The notes: a model not told the origin generated them from the sequence alone. Counted from the first letter of the stretch, positions 1 through 8,617 are shown. The stretch is 57,727 nt of DNA from an uncultured Eudoraea sp. (GCA_947258555.1 CAMYJF010000035.1:1-57727), one strand, 5' to 3'. Numbers and translations: made by a program.

Positions 1-612
1 GCTAATGCCATAGAAGATGATTCTTGTCTTGCTATCCTTGCTGTGTATCGCACAAGCGGAGAAGGGTTGTTACCTGAAAAAGATGAAGTACATTTTTGCA
101 TTGAAGTTATGTCCATTCCCAGTGTAACGTATACACTTAATACAACCCCTTATACCGTAGCCTTATATAAGGAGTATCGGATCGGGGAAAGGCACATTAG
201 CGCCATTACTTCTAACCACAAAGCATTACAAATAGCGGGAGCTGTATTTGCACGAGAGAATGGTTATCAAAATTGTTTATTACTCAACCATGCCAATATG
301 CTTGTCGGAGCCCTGGATGCCAATATTTTCCTGGTAAAAGGTAACTCAGTTCGCACACCGCGATTAGAAGATGGTTGCTACAATGGAATAATCAGGCGAC
401 AGCTTATCAAGATGATTGCGCAAATTCCGAACTATAGCGTAGAAGAGGTAGCAGTTTCGCCCTTCGAATTACAACAATGCGATGAAGTATTCTTGACAAA
501 TACCCGAATAGGAATTCAGCCGATCAGCCATTACAGGAAAAGCGAATTTGGCACTGAATTTACAGGGCAACTTCTAGAACTTTTAAATAAAAGTATTAAA
601 ACGACTAGTTAA
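1..612 (+). CDS. Class IV aminotransferase, 5' end outside the window
   Basis: This is a PLP-dependent class IV (branched-chain/aminodeoxychorismate lyase fold) aminotransferase. The reading frame is open from base 1, so the N-terminus lies upstream and about 203 residues are visible. The segment SNHKALQIAGAVFA carries the likely PLP lysine, and LLLNHANMLVGALDANIFLV resembles the following cofactor-phosphate region of the fold. The C-terminal EVFLTNTRIGIQPI also fits the family. In flavobacteria a gene of this type commonly sits next to yqgE and HU, as here. The exact substrate (aminodeoxychorismate or branched-chain amino acids) cannot be told. The stop codon overlaps the end of the convergent yqgE by 8 bp. 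Confidence 0.8.
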   Translation, partial: ANAIEDDSCLAILAVYRTSGEGLLPEKDEVHFCIEVMSIPSVTYTLNTTPYTVALYKEYRIGERHISAITSNHKALQIAGAVFARENGYQNCLLLNHANMLVGALDANIFLVKGNSVRTPRLEDGCYNGIIRRQLIKMIAQIPNYSVEEVAVSPFELQQCDEVFLTNTRIGIQPISHYRKSEFGTEFTGQLLELLNKSIKTTS

Positions 613-1136
613 GGCTGGGGTTCTCAGGTGCGTTGGACCACAACAAGTATTCGCCGCCCAATTCCTTCATTTTTTCCTTCCAAAAAGCATCAGAAGTCTT
701 TTGAATAATATCACTTTCATATTCATTGCTAAGTACGATCCAGGATTTGGACAATAATTCCTGGTCTAGTTGCAAAGAAGCCCAACCTGAATACCCCAAA
801 AAGAAACTTGAGCAATTGCACTGTAATATCAAAATCACCCCCCCAGAAAATGCCGTTTGAGATCTCTACACTGTTAGTGATCAACTCCGGGACTTTGTGT
901 ATAAAATAAAGATTGTCTTGTTCTACAGGTCCACCATTGTATACCGGTAGTGATATATGAATCTCAGGAATTAGATCACTTATGGAATAGTCCAGGGGTT
1001 TATTCAATATAAAACCCACAGACCCCTCATCGTTATGTTCTGCCAGCAATACAACAGACCTGTTGAAAGAGACGTCTCCGGTTAGCGAAGGCTCTGCTAT
1101 CAATAATTTTCCCTTATTTGGTTTAGGTCCTATCAT
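605..1136 (-). pseudogene. yqgE: YqgE/AlgH (DUF179) family gene, frameshifted by an internal deletion
   Basis: The N-terminal part (from 1136) has the family hallmarks: a start of the type KGKLLIAEPSLTGDVSFNRS, then VGFILNKPLD, YNGGPVEQDNLYFIH and GIFWGGDF. The C-terminal part, beginning FFLGYSGWASLQLDQELL and ending WSNAPENPSLN, is also well conserved but lies in a different frame. The break falls at about 800-830. Family members have roughly 14 residues between GGDF-x3 and the FFLGYSGW motif, but only about 4 are left here. The span is 532 nt. Adding 29 nt gives 186 codons plus stop, the usual flavobacterial length, so a loss of about 29 nt fits best. Function in the family is poorly known. 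Whether the lesion is real or an assembly fault cannot be told. Confidence 0.8.
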
Positions 1137-1200
1137 TTAATGAAGTCAATAATTAAAAATAAGATAAATAGTATAATTTACAAAAATGTGTTTCGGACAA

Positions 1201-1230
1201 AAAAAAAGCACCTCCAATAGGAAGTGCTTT
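1201..1230 (-). terminator. Rho-independent terminator after HU
   Basis: An inverted repeat AAAGCAC (1205-1211) / GTGCTTT (1224-1230) with a short inner stem is followed, on the minus strand, by a T-run (the plus-strand A-run at about 1199-1207). It lies 21 bp past the HU stop codon. Confidence 0.75.
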
Positions 1231-1250
1231 TATATATTTTTAGCAGCTAC

Positions 1251-1567
1251 TTAGTTTACAGCACCACTTAAATCAGAGCCTGCTTTAAATTTAACCACGT
1301 TTTTCGCAGCAATTTGAATTGTCATTCCAGTAGAAGGGTTTCTTCCTTCTCTAGCTTTTCTTCTGTTTACTGACCAAGATCCAAATCCAACCAGTGATAC
1401 TCTATTTCCTTTACGAAGAGAACCTTCAACATTACCAGTGATACTCTATTTCCTTTACGAAGAGAACCTTCAACATTACCAAGGAAAGACTCTAATGCTT
1501 TTTTTGCTGCTGCTTTAGTGATACCTGAATCAGCAGCCATAGCATCAATTAATTCTGTTTTGTTCAT
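1251..1567 (-). pseudogene. hup: HU-family DNA-binding protein, disrupted by a 44-bp tandem duplication
   Basis: The start MNKTELIDAMAADSGITKAA and the segment LESFLGNVEGSLRKGNRVSL are typical of the HU/IHF histone-like family, which bends and compacts DNA. After RVSLV the frame is lost. The rest of the protein is present in another frame: GFGSWSVNRRKAREGRNPST, then TIQIAAKNVVKFKAG and a final SGAVN before the stop at 1251. The cause is visible: a 44-bp segment is directly repeated. Taking out one copy turns 317 nt into 273 nt, exactly 90 codons plus stop, the normal HU length. As given, the product would be 66 residues without the DNA-binding arm. Confidence 0.9.
1390..1481. repeat. Exact tandem duplication, 44-bp period, inside HU
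   Basis: Bases 1390-1437 are identical to 1434-1481, a 48-bp perfect match at a 44-bp offset. There are no mismatches, so the duplication is very recent or artificial. Since 44 is not a multiple of three, it shifts the HU reading frame. Confidence 0.95.
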
Positions 1568-1610
1568 AATTTAAATTATTTATTTGTTGTTACTAATTTC
1601 AAAGCGTTAA

Positions 1611-1640
1611 CAAAATTATACGGATTTGCTCTCGGAGCAA
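1611..1640 (-). promoter_or_regulatory. Bacteroidota-type promoter for HU
   Basis: On the minus strand a -7 box TAATTTTG (plus 1611-1618) fits the TAnnTTTG consensus. A TTG -33 element (plus CAA at 1638-1640) lies 19 bp upstream. The HU start codon is about 44 bp downstream. Confidence 0.6.
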
Positions 1641-1743
1641 GTAAAATGGGGGGAAATAGGCATTTTTGTTAATAACTTCGGTTGTTTGTTGATAAACATG
1701 GCCTTAATTGTTGAAATTCAACCAAGTCAATAACAATGGGGCT

Positions 1744-2691
1744 TCACCTTAGTTTGGCTTCTGGTTCGAATCGAAGACCATGGATTAGTTGTTCAATCGC
1801 CAACTTTCGTTTCCCTGGCAATTGTATTTCCAGGAGGGATATAAAACCATCAGAAACGGCAACTTTCAACTCATTTCCAGATCTTATCAGCCTGCCTGGA
1901 TCCAGTGTATGTTCCTCTAATTGATATGCACATTGGTAGATCTTTAAATGAGACACCACATCGCCATTGCACATTTCACACCATGCACCTGGATACGGAC
2001 TCAAACCCCTGATATGATTATAGATCGATTCTGCATTGCCTGTCCAGTCTATTCGACAATTATCGGGATTAAGCTTAGGAGCTTTGTGCTGCATGGCTGT
2101 ATCATCTTGAGGAACAGCCACTGCCTCACCTTCAGCTATCATGTCCACTGTCTTTTTCAAGACATGGGCTCCTATTATCATAAGCTTGTCATGAAGATCC
2201 CCGGCCGAATCTTCAGGGTCGATCGGTACACGTTCCTGTAATAATATGGCTCCGGTATCTATATGCTCATTAATAAAGAAGGTGGTTACCCCGCTTTCTA
2301 CCTCCCCGTTAATGATCGCCCAATTAATTGGTGCAGCACCTCGATAATCAGGAAGTAAAGAAGCGTGGAGATTGATGGTTCCCATTGAAGGCATGGCCCA
2401 AACGATTTCAGGTAACATGCGAAATGCTACTACTACTATAAGGTCGGCTTCCAGATCTTTTAAGGACTGTACGAAGTCAGGATCCCTGAGTTTAGTGGGT
2501 TGGAGTAGGGGAAGCTCATGTGAGAGCGCGTATTCTTTGATGGCCGAATAGCGCATCTTTCTACCGCGCCCTGCAGGTTTATCAGGTGCCGTAACAACAC
2601 CGACAATCCTATGCTGACTTTGCATCAAGCTACTTAGCGATGCTAAGGCGAATTCAGGGGTGCCCATAAATACAATCCGAAGTGCTCTCAT
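1744..2691 (-). CDS. fmt: Methionyl-tRNA formyltransferase
   Basis: This enzyme formylates the methionine on initiator tRNA using 10-formyltetrahydrofolate. The N-terminal formyltransferase fold starts with RIVFMGTPEFA. The catalytic triad of the family appears as N107 and H109 in TINLHASLLP plus D145 in HIDTGAIL, and the signature SLLPDYRGAAP is at residues 111-121. The C-terminal domain (from about residue 205) is the tRNA-binding OB-like fold. The length of 315 residues is normal. The gene begins 4 bp after the recQ stop, so it should be co-transcribed with recQ and the AAA ATPase from the promoter near 5180. Confidence 0.97.
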   Translation of the reverse strand: MRALRIVFMGTPEFALASLSSLMQSQHRIVGVVTAPDKPAGRGRKMRYSAIKEYALSHELPLLQPTKLRDPDFVQSLKDLEADLIVVVAFRMLPEIVWAMPSMGTINLHASLLPDYRGAAPINWAIINGEVESGVTTFFINEHIDTGAILLQERVPIDPEDSAGDLHDKLMIIGAHVLKKTVDMIAEGEAVAVPQDDTAMQHKAPKLNPDNCRIDWTGNAESIYNHIRGLSPYPGAWCEMCNGDVVSHLKIYQCAYQLEEHTLDPGRLIRSGNELKVAVSDGFISLLEIQLPGKRKLAIEQLIHGLRFEPEAKLR

Positions 2692-2695
2692 CGGC

Positions 2696-4600
2696 CTATT
2701 TCAATTCATATTGATTACTCAATGTAACTCGTATAAATTCATCTTCCAAAAGTTCCTGAAGGCATTCTATTAATAGGTCTTTGTCTACCTGAATGGTTTT
2801 TGCCAATTGATCTGAAGATAATGGAGTGGAACCCAGTACTTCCACAATATCCCTCTTAACGGATACCTTTTCTGGTTTTCTTAGTGGATCTTTTGATACG
2901 CATACATCACAAAGACCGCAATGGCTATCATATTCCTCACCAAAGTAAGCCAGCAATTGAGCAGAGCGACACTGATTCTGATTGTCTATATACTTGAGCA
3001 TATGCTCCAGGTTTTCAATTTTGACAGAACGATTTTTTTCGATGGGATCTCTTCTCCTCAAAATTGATCTTTCATCTTCCCTGGGTTCTAAGAAGGTAAC
3101 TTCCACATCGTGATCCTGGAATTCGACCTTTGCGATCTGGTCAGTTGCCAATTGGTTTAATACCTTTCTTATAGCTGTTTCTGATCCAGCACCCTTTTTT
3201 GTAAGGCTGGCTATATTAATATAGGTCATGGCATCAAACACACCACCATAGCTCCTGATGATCATTTCAAGGATGTTTCTAATATCGGGATGAGATTCCA
3301 GATACGACCATAATTGCTCCTTGGAGGATGTAAATTGCACCATACTCCTATGCCTGAAATTTTGAGAAAGTGCAAATATTCCTTGCTGATCGAATATTTC
3401 CAGTGCCTTAAAGCACATCCTGGGCTCCAGATCATAGGCAATGCAAAATGTTCCGAAATGAAAGGGATAGGTTATACCCTTTCCTTCCCCATAGGCAATC
3501 TGAAAGTGATTGACCAGGTTATTATAAACCTTTTTTAGCATATCCAGATCTGGTAAATAGGACAGAAACTGGCGTCGAGATTGGCTTTCGTCATTGGGGC
3601 CAACGATCATAATTGCTTTTGCTGCCAGTCCATCACGACCCGCCCGACCGCTTTCCTGGAAATAGCTTTCAATACTTTCCGGTATCTCATAATGAATGAC
3701 GGCCCTGACGTCTGATTTGTCTATGCCCATACCAAATGCAGTAGTAGCCACCATAATTGTAACTTCTCCTTTCATCCAGGAGGTAAGTGCCGCTTTTCTT
3801 TCTAAAGAACTGAGTCCCCCGTGATATGCATGCGCCGTAATGCCCTTTTGGATAAGCGCATCCTTTATTTTCTCAGCTGAACGTCTTAGCCTGACGTAGA
3901 CTATATTACTCCCATTGTGATCATTTATCGCATCGTAAAGAGCCCTTTTTTTGTTTTCAGTATATAAGACTGTATACCCCAAATTAGGTCGGTGGAAGGA
4001 ATCCTTATAAACGTATTCAGTTCTTAGTGCTAAGCCTGATTGTATTTCTGAAATAACACGTGAAGTGGCCGTAGCTGTTAAGGCTATTATGGGTACTTCC
4101 GGATGGATATCTCTTATTTTACTACACTGCAAGTAAGCAGGCCTGAAATCATGACCCCATTGAGAGATGCAGTGGGCTTCATCAATAGCTATCAAAGAAA
4201 TATTTAATTCGGCCAGTCTGTCCAGGACAATTTCCTGTTGTAATCTTTCGGGTGATAGATACAATAGTTTATACCCGCCAAAAGCTGCATTATCTAAACT
4301 TTGTATTACTTCATTCCGACTCATTTTGCCAGTCAGTCCAAGCGCTTTAATTCCTTTGGCTTTTAAACTGCTGACCTGATCCTGGATTAATGCTATCAAG
4401 GGAGATATTACAATGGCGATGCCATCCTGGGCAACGGCAGGTAATTGATAACACAGCGATTTACCGCCACCGGTCGGTAAAAGAGCCAGTACATCCTTAT
4501 TATTTATGACAGCCGTAATTATATCTTCCTGTGAGCCTCGAAACTTGTCGTACCCCCAGTGCTTTTTTAATAATGCTATGAGATTGTCAGTTGCTGTCAT
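2696..4600 (-). CDS. recQ: RecQ-family ATP-dependent DNA helicase
   Basis: A 3'-5' superfamily 2 helicase involved in recombination and fork repair. Walker A is LPTGGGKSLCYQLPA (near residue 45), the DEAH box with RecQ aromatic-rich loop is AIDEAHCISQWGHDFRPAY (near 140), and motif VI reads SYFQESGRAGRDG. A zinc-binding Cys set (LLAYFGEEYDSHCGLCDVCV region) and a winged-helix RQC region follow. There is no obvious HRDC domain: the protein ends after a short winged-helix-like tail, at 634 residues. Its start overlaps the stop of the upstream ATPase by 4 bp (ATGA type), which suggests translational coupling. Confidence 0.95.
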   Translation of the reverse strand: MTATDNLIALLKKHWGYDKFRGSQEDIITAVINNKDVLALLPTGGGKSLCYQLPAVAQDGIAIVISPLIALIQDQVSSLKAKGIKALGLTGKMSRNEVIQSLDNAAFGGYKLLYLSPERLQQEIVLDRLAELNISLIAIDEAHCISQWGHDFRPAYLQCSKIRDIHPEVPIIALTATATSRVISEIQSGLALRTEYVYKDSFHRPNLGYTVLYTENKKRALYDAINDHNGSNIVYVRLRRSAEKIKDALIQKGITAHAYHGGLSSLERKAALTSWMKGEVTIMVATTAFGMGIDKSDVRAVIHYEIPESIESYFQESGRAGRDGLAAKAIMIVGPNDESQSRRQFLSYLPDLDMLKKVYNNLVNHFQIAYGEGKGITYPFHFGTFCIAYDLEPRMCFKALEIFDQQGIFALSQNFRHRSMVQFTSSKEQLWSYLESHPDIRNILEMIIRSYGGVFDAMTYINIASLTKKGAGSETAIRKVLNQLATDQIAKVEFQDHDVEVTFLEPREDERSILRRRDPIEKNRSVKIENLEHMLKYIDNQNQCRSAQLLAYFGEEYDSHCGLCDVCVSKDPLRKPEKVSVKRDIVEVLGSTPLSSDQLAKTIQVDKDLLIECLQELLEDEFIRVTLSNQYELK

Positions 4601-5157
4601 TTCCGGATCAGCTCTAAAATGTAGGAGACTCTTTCGGCTACAGATCCTTTCGGAATAAAAATCGGATCATAATGAAATCTGTTATAGGTCGCGAGTAAAT
4701 GTTCATGTATTTCGGCGGCTTCCCGGAAATTTTCAAGTCGACTACTATCACTGGAATATATCTCTTTCCATGGAGGAAGAATGATCGCCATATCATATCT
4801 ATATGAATTGCAGGCATGAATATATTCTTCAGAATAGACCTGCTTAAAAAAATCCATATAAGCCAGGACATCGGGGATCCCTCTATCGAAAAAGATCAAA
4901 TCCTGGTCTTCCTTGGAGGCATCTAAATATTGCTGTGTTCGCCCCTCAAGTAATTTGCGGTTAAAGGCCATGGGATCGTCTACAAAAGCCAAGGGGTTTG
5001 TGGCGACCTCATTCTTGTTATCTTTTAATTTAGCAGCCTCTGTCATGGTGCGAATGATCTCCGGAACACAGGTAAATCCCTTCTCAGCCAGATGCTGGAT
5101 CACGGATGTTTTACCTGTACCAGGCCCGCCTGTAATAACTACTTTTTTTACTTCCAA
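4597..5157 (-). CDS. AAA_28-type P-loop ATPase (NadR kinase-like)
   Basis: A 186-residue P-loop NTPase with Walker A VVITGGPGTGKTSVI near the N-terminus. A conserved EIIRTMTEAA segment and LIFFDRGIPDVLAYMDFF (Walker B-like aspartate and an arginine-rich lid) are typical of the AAA_28 family, which resembles the kinase domain of NadR. The substrate is unknown. The start is a TTG codon at 5157. No in-frame ATG lies between it and the predicted -7 box at 5175-5182, so TTG is preferred. The gene leads a tight unit with recQ (4-bp overlap) and fmt. Confidence 0.75.
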   Translation of the reverse strand: MEVKKVVITGGPGTGKTSVIQHLAEKGFTCVPEIIRTMTEAAKLKDNKNEVATNPLAFVDDPMAFNRKLLEGRTQQYLDASKEDQDLIFFDRGIPDVLAYMDFFKQVYSEEYIHACNSYRYDMAIILPPWKEIYSSDSSRLENFREAAEIHEHLLATYNRFHYDPIFIPKGSVAERVSYILELIRK

Positions 5158-5174
5158 AATATTTGTAATAAAGG

Positions 5175-5182
5175 CAAAAGTA
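5175..5182 (-). promoter_or_regulatory. -7 box for the ATPase-recQ-fmt unit
   Basis: TACTTTTG on the minus strand matches TAnnTTTG and lies 17 bp before the TTG start. The -33 region is only A/T-rich without a clear TTTG. Confidence 0.5.
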
Positions 5183-5221
5183 ATGATAATGGAAATGCCC
5201 TAAAAATTGGGTGTTAAGAGC

Positions 5222-5229
5222 TATATTTG
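5222..5229 (+). promoter_or_regulatory. -7 box for the DUF493 gene
   Basis: TATATTTG matches TAnnTTTG and lies 13 bp before the ATG at 5243. It is divergent from the box at 5175-5182, so a 40-bp region drives both directions. Because the box lies downstream of an in-frame upstream start at 5207, it also argues for the ATG at 5243. Confidence 0.55.
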
Positions 5230-5242
5230 CAAAAATTTGAAT

Positions 5243-5530
5243 ATGGATCAGGAAGAGGAAAAGGATTTTTACGATCGATTGAGAAAAGAACTGGCAGAAA
5301 GCACTACCTGGCCCTCTGATTACCTGTACAAGTTTATCGTCACTACAGATGATGATAAGATCCAGACAATTAACAAGATCTTTGACAATTCAGGGGCGGT
5401 GATAGAATCGCGCCAGTCTCGGAAAGGAAAATACACCAGCATATCTGTAACTATCCATTTGCCGGACCCGGAAGCTGTGATCAATTACTATAAGCAGGTA
5501 AGCCGCATTGAAGGTGTTATATCTCTTTGA
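5243..5530 (+). CDS. DUF493 (YbeD-like) small protein
   Basis: A 95-residue protein starting MDQEEEKDFYDRLRKELAES. The core WPSDYLYKFIV, then SRKGKYTSISVTIHLPDPE and the final YYKQVSRIEGVISL match the YbeD/DUF493 family, a small alpha-beta ACT-like fold thought to act as a regulatory or binding domain. The frame is open to a start at 5207, but that would place the promoter box inside the gene, so 5243 is chosen. It precedes the DUF4290 and murA genes in the same direction. Its function is not known. Confidence 0.8.
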   Translation: MDQEEEKDFYDRLRKELAESTTWPSDYLYKFIVTTDDDKIQTINKIFDNSGAVIESRQSRKGKYTSISVTIHLPDPEAVINYYKQVSRIEGVISL

Positions 5531-5618
5531 TAGCTGCTTTGTGCCATAATTTTAGTAATTTGCGGGCGTTTACAAGCCGTCCTGGCCTGTATAGGTATAA
5601 CGCTAATACACAAGACAT

Positions 5619-6275
5619 TTGAATCCAGTTGAAAATTTAGAATATAATTCAGAACGTCCCAAGTTGATAATACCGGAATACGGTCGTCATTTTCAGAAAA
5701 TGGTTGACCATGCGGTATCTATTACGGATGATGAAGAACGAAACAAGGTAGCAAAGGCTATCATAAGTGTTATGGGTAATCTGCAACCTCACCTCAGAGA
5801 TGTTCCGGATTTCCAACATAAGTTATGGGATCAACTTTTTATCATGTCCGATTTTAAACTTAAAGTTGAATCGCCCTTTCCAATTCCAATAAAAGAAGTT
5901 TTGGAGCAAAGTCCGGAGCCTTTGGAATATCCTCAAAACCATCCTAAATACAGGTTCTACGGGAACAATATAAAAAGGATGATCGACGTAGCCATAAACT
6001 GGGAGGAAGGTGATCTCAGATCCGGTTTGGAATTCGCCATTGCGAATCACATGAAAAAATGCTATCTCAATTGGAATAAAGACACGGTTGATGACAAGGT
6101 AATATTCAATCATTTATTTGAATTGAGCGAGGGTAAAATTGATCTGGCCAAAAGAGGTGAAAGTCTCACGGAGAGTGACCAATTCCTAAAGGCTAAAAGC
6201 AGTAAATCTAACCGCGGAGCAACCGCAAAGAAAAGCCATCGCAATTCAGGCCGCAATAAAAAGCGACATAAATAG
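5619..6275 (+). CDS. DUF4290 family protein
   Basis: A 218-residue soluble protein of unknown role, typical of the Bacteroidota and regularly found just upstream of murA, as here (12-bp gap). Conserved parts seen are LIIPEYGRHFQKMVDHA near the N-terminus, LWDQLFIMSDFKL in the middle, and YRFYGNNIKRMIDVAINWEE. The C-terminus (last 30 residues) is very basic, rich in Lys, Arg, Ser and Asn, and looks disordered or nucleic-acid-binding. The start is a TTG (5619) because no ATG fits the conserved N-terminus. Its link to murA suggests, but does not prove, a cell-envelope role. Confidence 0.75.
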   Translation: MNPVENLEYNSERPKLIIPEYGRHFQKMVDHAVSITDDEERNKVAKAIISVMGNLQPHLRDVPDFQHKLWDQLFIMSDFKLKVESPFPIPIKEVLEQSPEPLEYPQNHPKYRFYGNNIKRMIDVAINWEEGDLRSGLEFAIANHMKKCYLNWNKDTVDDKVIFNHLFELSEGKIDLAKRGESLTESDQFLKAKSSKSNRGATAKKSHRNSGRNKKRHK

Positions 6276-6287
6276 ATACCACCTTTA

Positions 6288-7604
6288 ATGGGGACATTTA
6301 AAATTGAAGGCGGACATAAACTAAAGGGCGAGATCACGCCGCAAGGAGCAAAAAATGAAGCGCTTCAAATACTTTGCGCTGTCCTCCTTACTGCAGAACC
6401 CGTAACTATCCACAACATTCCGGATATTCTGGATGTCAATAAACTTATTGGCCTCTTGGGCGATCTTGGATTAAAGGTGGAAAAACTCAGCAAGGGATCC
6501 TACAGGTTTCAGGCAGATTCTGTAGATCTGGAATACCTGCAAACAGAAGATTTTAAAAGAGATGGCCGCGGCCTACGCGGTTCCATTATGCTCGTAGGGC
6601 CACTACTGGGGCGTTTTGGCCAGGGGTATATTCCAAAACCCGGAGGCGATAAAATTGGCCGGCGCCGTTTGGATACGCATTTTCAAGGATTCATTAACCT
6701 GGGGGCTACCTTCCGTTATAATAGGGAAGAACATTTCTATGGCGTGGAGGCAGACCAATTGAAGGGTGCCTATATGTTACTCGATGAGGCCTCAGTCACA
6801 GGTACGGCAAATATTGTCATGGCAGCAGTTATGGCAGAAGGCACTTCCACCATATACAATGCCGCATGTGAGCCTTATTTGCAGCAATTGTGCAATATGC
6901 TTAACAGAATGGGGGCCAGGATTACCGGCATTGGATCTAATTTGCTTACAATTGAAGGCGTAGCCAAGCTCAATGGCACGGAGCACACTATGTTACCTGA
7001 TATGATCGAGATCGGAAGTTGGATCGGACTCGCCGCGATGACACAAAGTGCATTGACGATTAAAAATGTCAGCTGGGAAAATTTAGGGCAGATCCCTACC
7101 ATTTTTCAACGAATAGGGATCACCATTGAACGCCGGGGGGATGACATTTATATTCCCGAACATAAAAATGGGTATGAAATTCAACATTTTATTGACGGAT
7201 CTATCTTGACTATTGCAGATGCCCCATGGCCAGGCCTTACTCCTGATCTATTGAGTATTATTCTCGTAGTAGCGACACAAGCGAGGGGAGAAGTTTTGAT
7301 CCATCAAAAGATGTTTGAGAGCCGACTCTTTTTTGTAGATAAGTTAATAGATATGGGCGCCAAGATCATTCTTTGTGATCCGCATAGGGCAACCGTTATT
7401 GGTCATGATTTTAAATCGACTTTAAAAGCGACAACAATGGTCTCCCCTGATATCAGGGCCGGAGTCTCATTGTTGATAGCCGCCTTGTCTGCAAAGGGGA
7501 CTTCTACAATTCACAATATTGAACAAATTGATCGGGGCTATGAAGATATCGATACCCGTCTAAAGGCAATTGGGGCAAAAATCACCCGAAGCGAACTTAA
7601 TTAG
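6288..7604 (+). CDS. murA: UDP-N-acetylglucosamine 1-carboxyvinyltransferase, Asp-type
   Basis: MurA adds enolpyruvate from PEP to UDP-GlcNAc, the first committed step of peptidoglycan synthesis. The protein is 438 residues with the usual two-lobed EPSP-synthase fold. QGAKNEALQILCA (residues 19-31) holds the conserved Lys22 and Asn23. The catalytic loop reads PKPGGDKIGRRRLDTH: the residue equal to E. coli Cys115 is Asp121. Asp at this position is known from mycobacterial and chlamydial MurA and makes the enzyme insensitive to fosfomycin. The stop overlaps the stop of the convergent pirin gene by 4 bp. Confidence 0.97.
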   Translation: MGTFKIEGGHKLKGEITPQGAKNEALQILCAVLLTAEPVTIHNIPDILDVNKLIGLLGDLGLKVEKLSKGSYRFQADSVDLEYLQTEDFKRDGRGLRGSIMLVGPLLGRFGQGYIPKPGGDKIGRRRLDTHFQGFINLGATFRYNREEHFYGVEADQLKGAYMLLDEASVTGTANIVMAAVMAEGTSTIYNAACEPYLQQLCNMLNRMGARITGIGSNLLTIEGVAKLNGTEHTMLPDMIEIGSWIGLAAMTQSALTIKNVSWENLGQIPTIFQRIGITIERRGDDIYIPEHKNGYEIQHFIDGSILTIADAPWPGLTPDLLSIILVVATQARGEVLIHQKMFESRLFFVDKLIDMGAKIILCDPHRATVIGHDFKSTLKATTMVSPDIRAGVSLLIAALSAKGTSTIHNIEQIDRGYEDIDTRLKAIGAKITRSELN

Positions 7605-8587
7605 TTCATTTCTTCCAAGTTACCGTTCGGGTATAGCGCAAACCTGCCACGGTCTCTGTCGTGTACCTGCTCTGCAACAGGCCAGGGCCAACCACCAAAT
7701 TGAGTTTTACCGTAATCTCGCATTGCCTCACGTATCTCCTGATCCGTATTCATAACAAACGGACCGTATTTTGCCACAGGTTCTCCAATTGGCTTGCCTT
7801 CGAGGATCAGCATTCTACTTTCCTTATCCCCATTACGAAATTGCAAATCCATTTCGCCATCTATGTAAAGCCCTGAAAGTTCTGGGATAGGTTCATCGTT
7901 TAATTCTATAGTCTCTCCTTCAAAATAATAAAGAGACCTGTTTATGCCTTCCGGAATACTAGCTAAAGTAAACGTAGCATGTGGTACCAGCGTTACCAGC
8001 ATAATGCGTACGTGATTATTCTTATCAGCGGCCCATGAATCCGGCGCAGCGCCTGGTGCATCCTGTCCATTGTAAGTACCCGCGATCAATTTGATTTGCG
8101 CTCCATCTTCGTCGAGTTCGGGAATAGTTTCGCTCCAAAGCATTTTGAAATGCGGTTGAACAAATTTTTTCGCCCTTGGTAGATTTAACCACAACTGTAA
8201 AAGCTCTAAGGGATTGTCTGAATCTTGATTTATCAACGGGAACATTTCGGAATGCTGTACACCTATACCTGCCGTCATCCATTGGACATCACCGTTTCCA
8301 AAGCGACCCGCAGCGCCCAGGGAATCTGAATGGTCGCAATATCCTTTATTGGCTAAAGTAACCGTTTCAAATCCGCGGTGCGGGTGATAGGGAAAACCCG
8401 GAACTTTCTTACCGTGATACATACGCCATCCGTCCTTGATCTGGAAGTCACTGCCCAGAGCACGTCCTTCTAATGACTCGGCAGGTCCCATCTCTTCATT
8501 GCCTTTTGGGTAATGATCCAGGTGATAGGCACAAAAAAGGAAGGGATCTTGAGTATCCCAAATAGGACCTAAGGGGAATTTTTTCAT
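7601..8587 (-). CDS. Pirin-family protein
   Basis: A bicupin of the pirin family with 328 residues. The metal-binding set is visible: H68 and H70 in PYHPHRGFETVT, and H112 and E114 in TAGIGVQHSEMFPL. These match the four iron ligands of human pirin. The C-terminal pirin domain runs from about residue 200 to 310, with the family-like YGPFVMNTDQEIREAM near its end. Some pirins have quercetin dioxygenase activity and others act as redox-sensitive regulators, so the substrate is open. It is the last gene of a leftward group that includes an iron-sulfur protein, but a 30-bp gap separates it from the next one. Confidence 0.9.
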   Translation of the reverse strand: MKKFPLGPIWDTQDPFLFCAYHLDHYPKGNEEMGPAESLEGRALGSDFQIKDGWRMYHGKKVPGFPYHPHRGFETVTLANKGYCDHSDSLGAAGRFGNGDVQWMTAGIGVQHSEMFPLINQDSDNPLELLQLWLNLPRAKKFVQPHFKMLWSETIPELDEDGAQIKLIAGTYNGQDAPGAAPDSWAADKNNHVRIMLVTLVPHATFTLASIPEGINRSLYYFEGETIELNDEPIPELSGLYIDGEMDLQFRNGDKESRMLILEGKPIGEPVAKYGPFVMNTDQEIREAMRDYGKTQFGGWPWPVAEQVHDRDRGRFALYPNGNLEEMN

Positions 8588-8617
8588 AGCAATGGGATTA
8601 AAATTATTGGTATTTGT

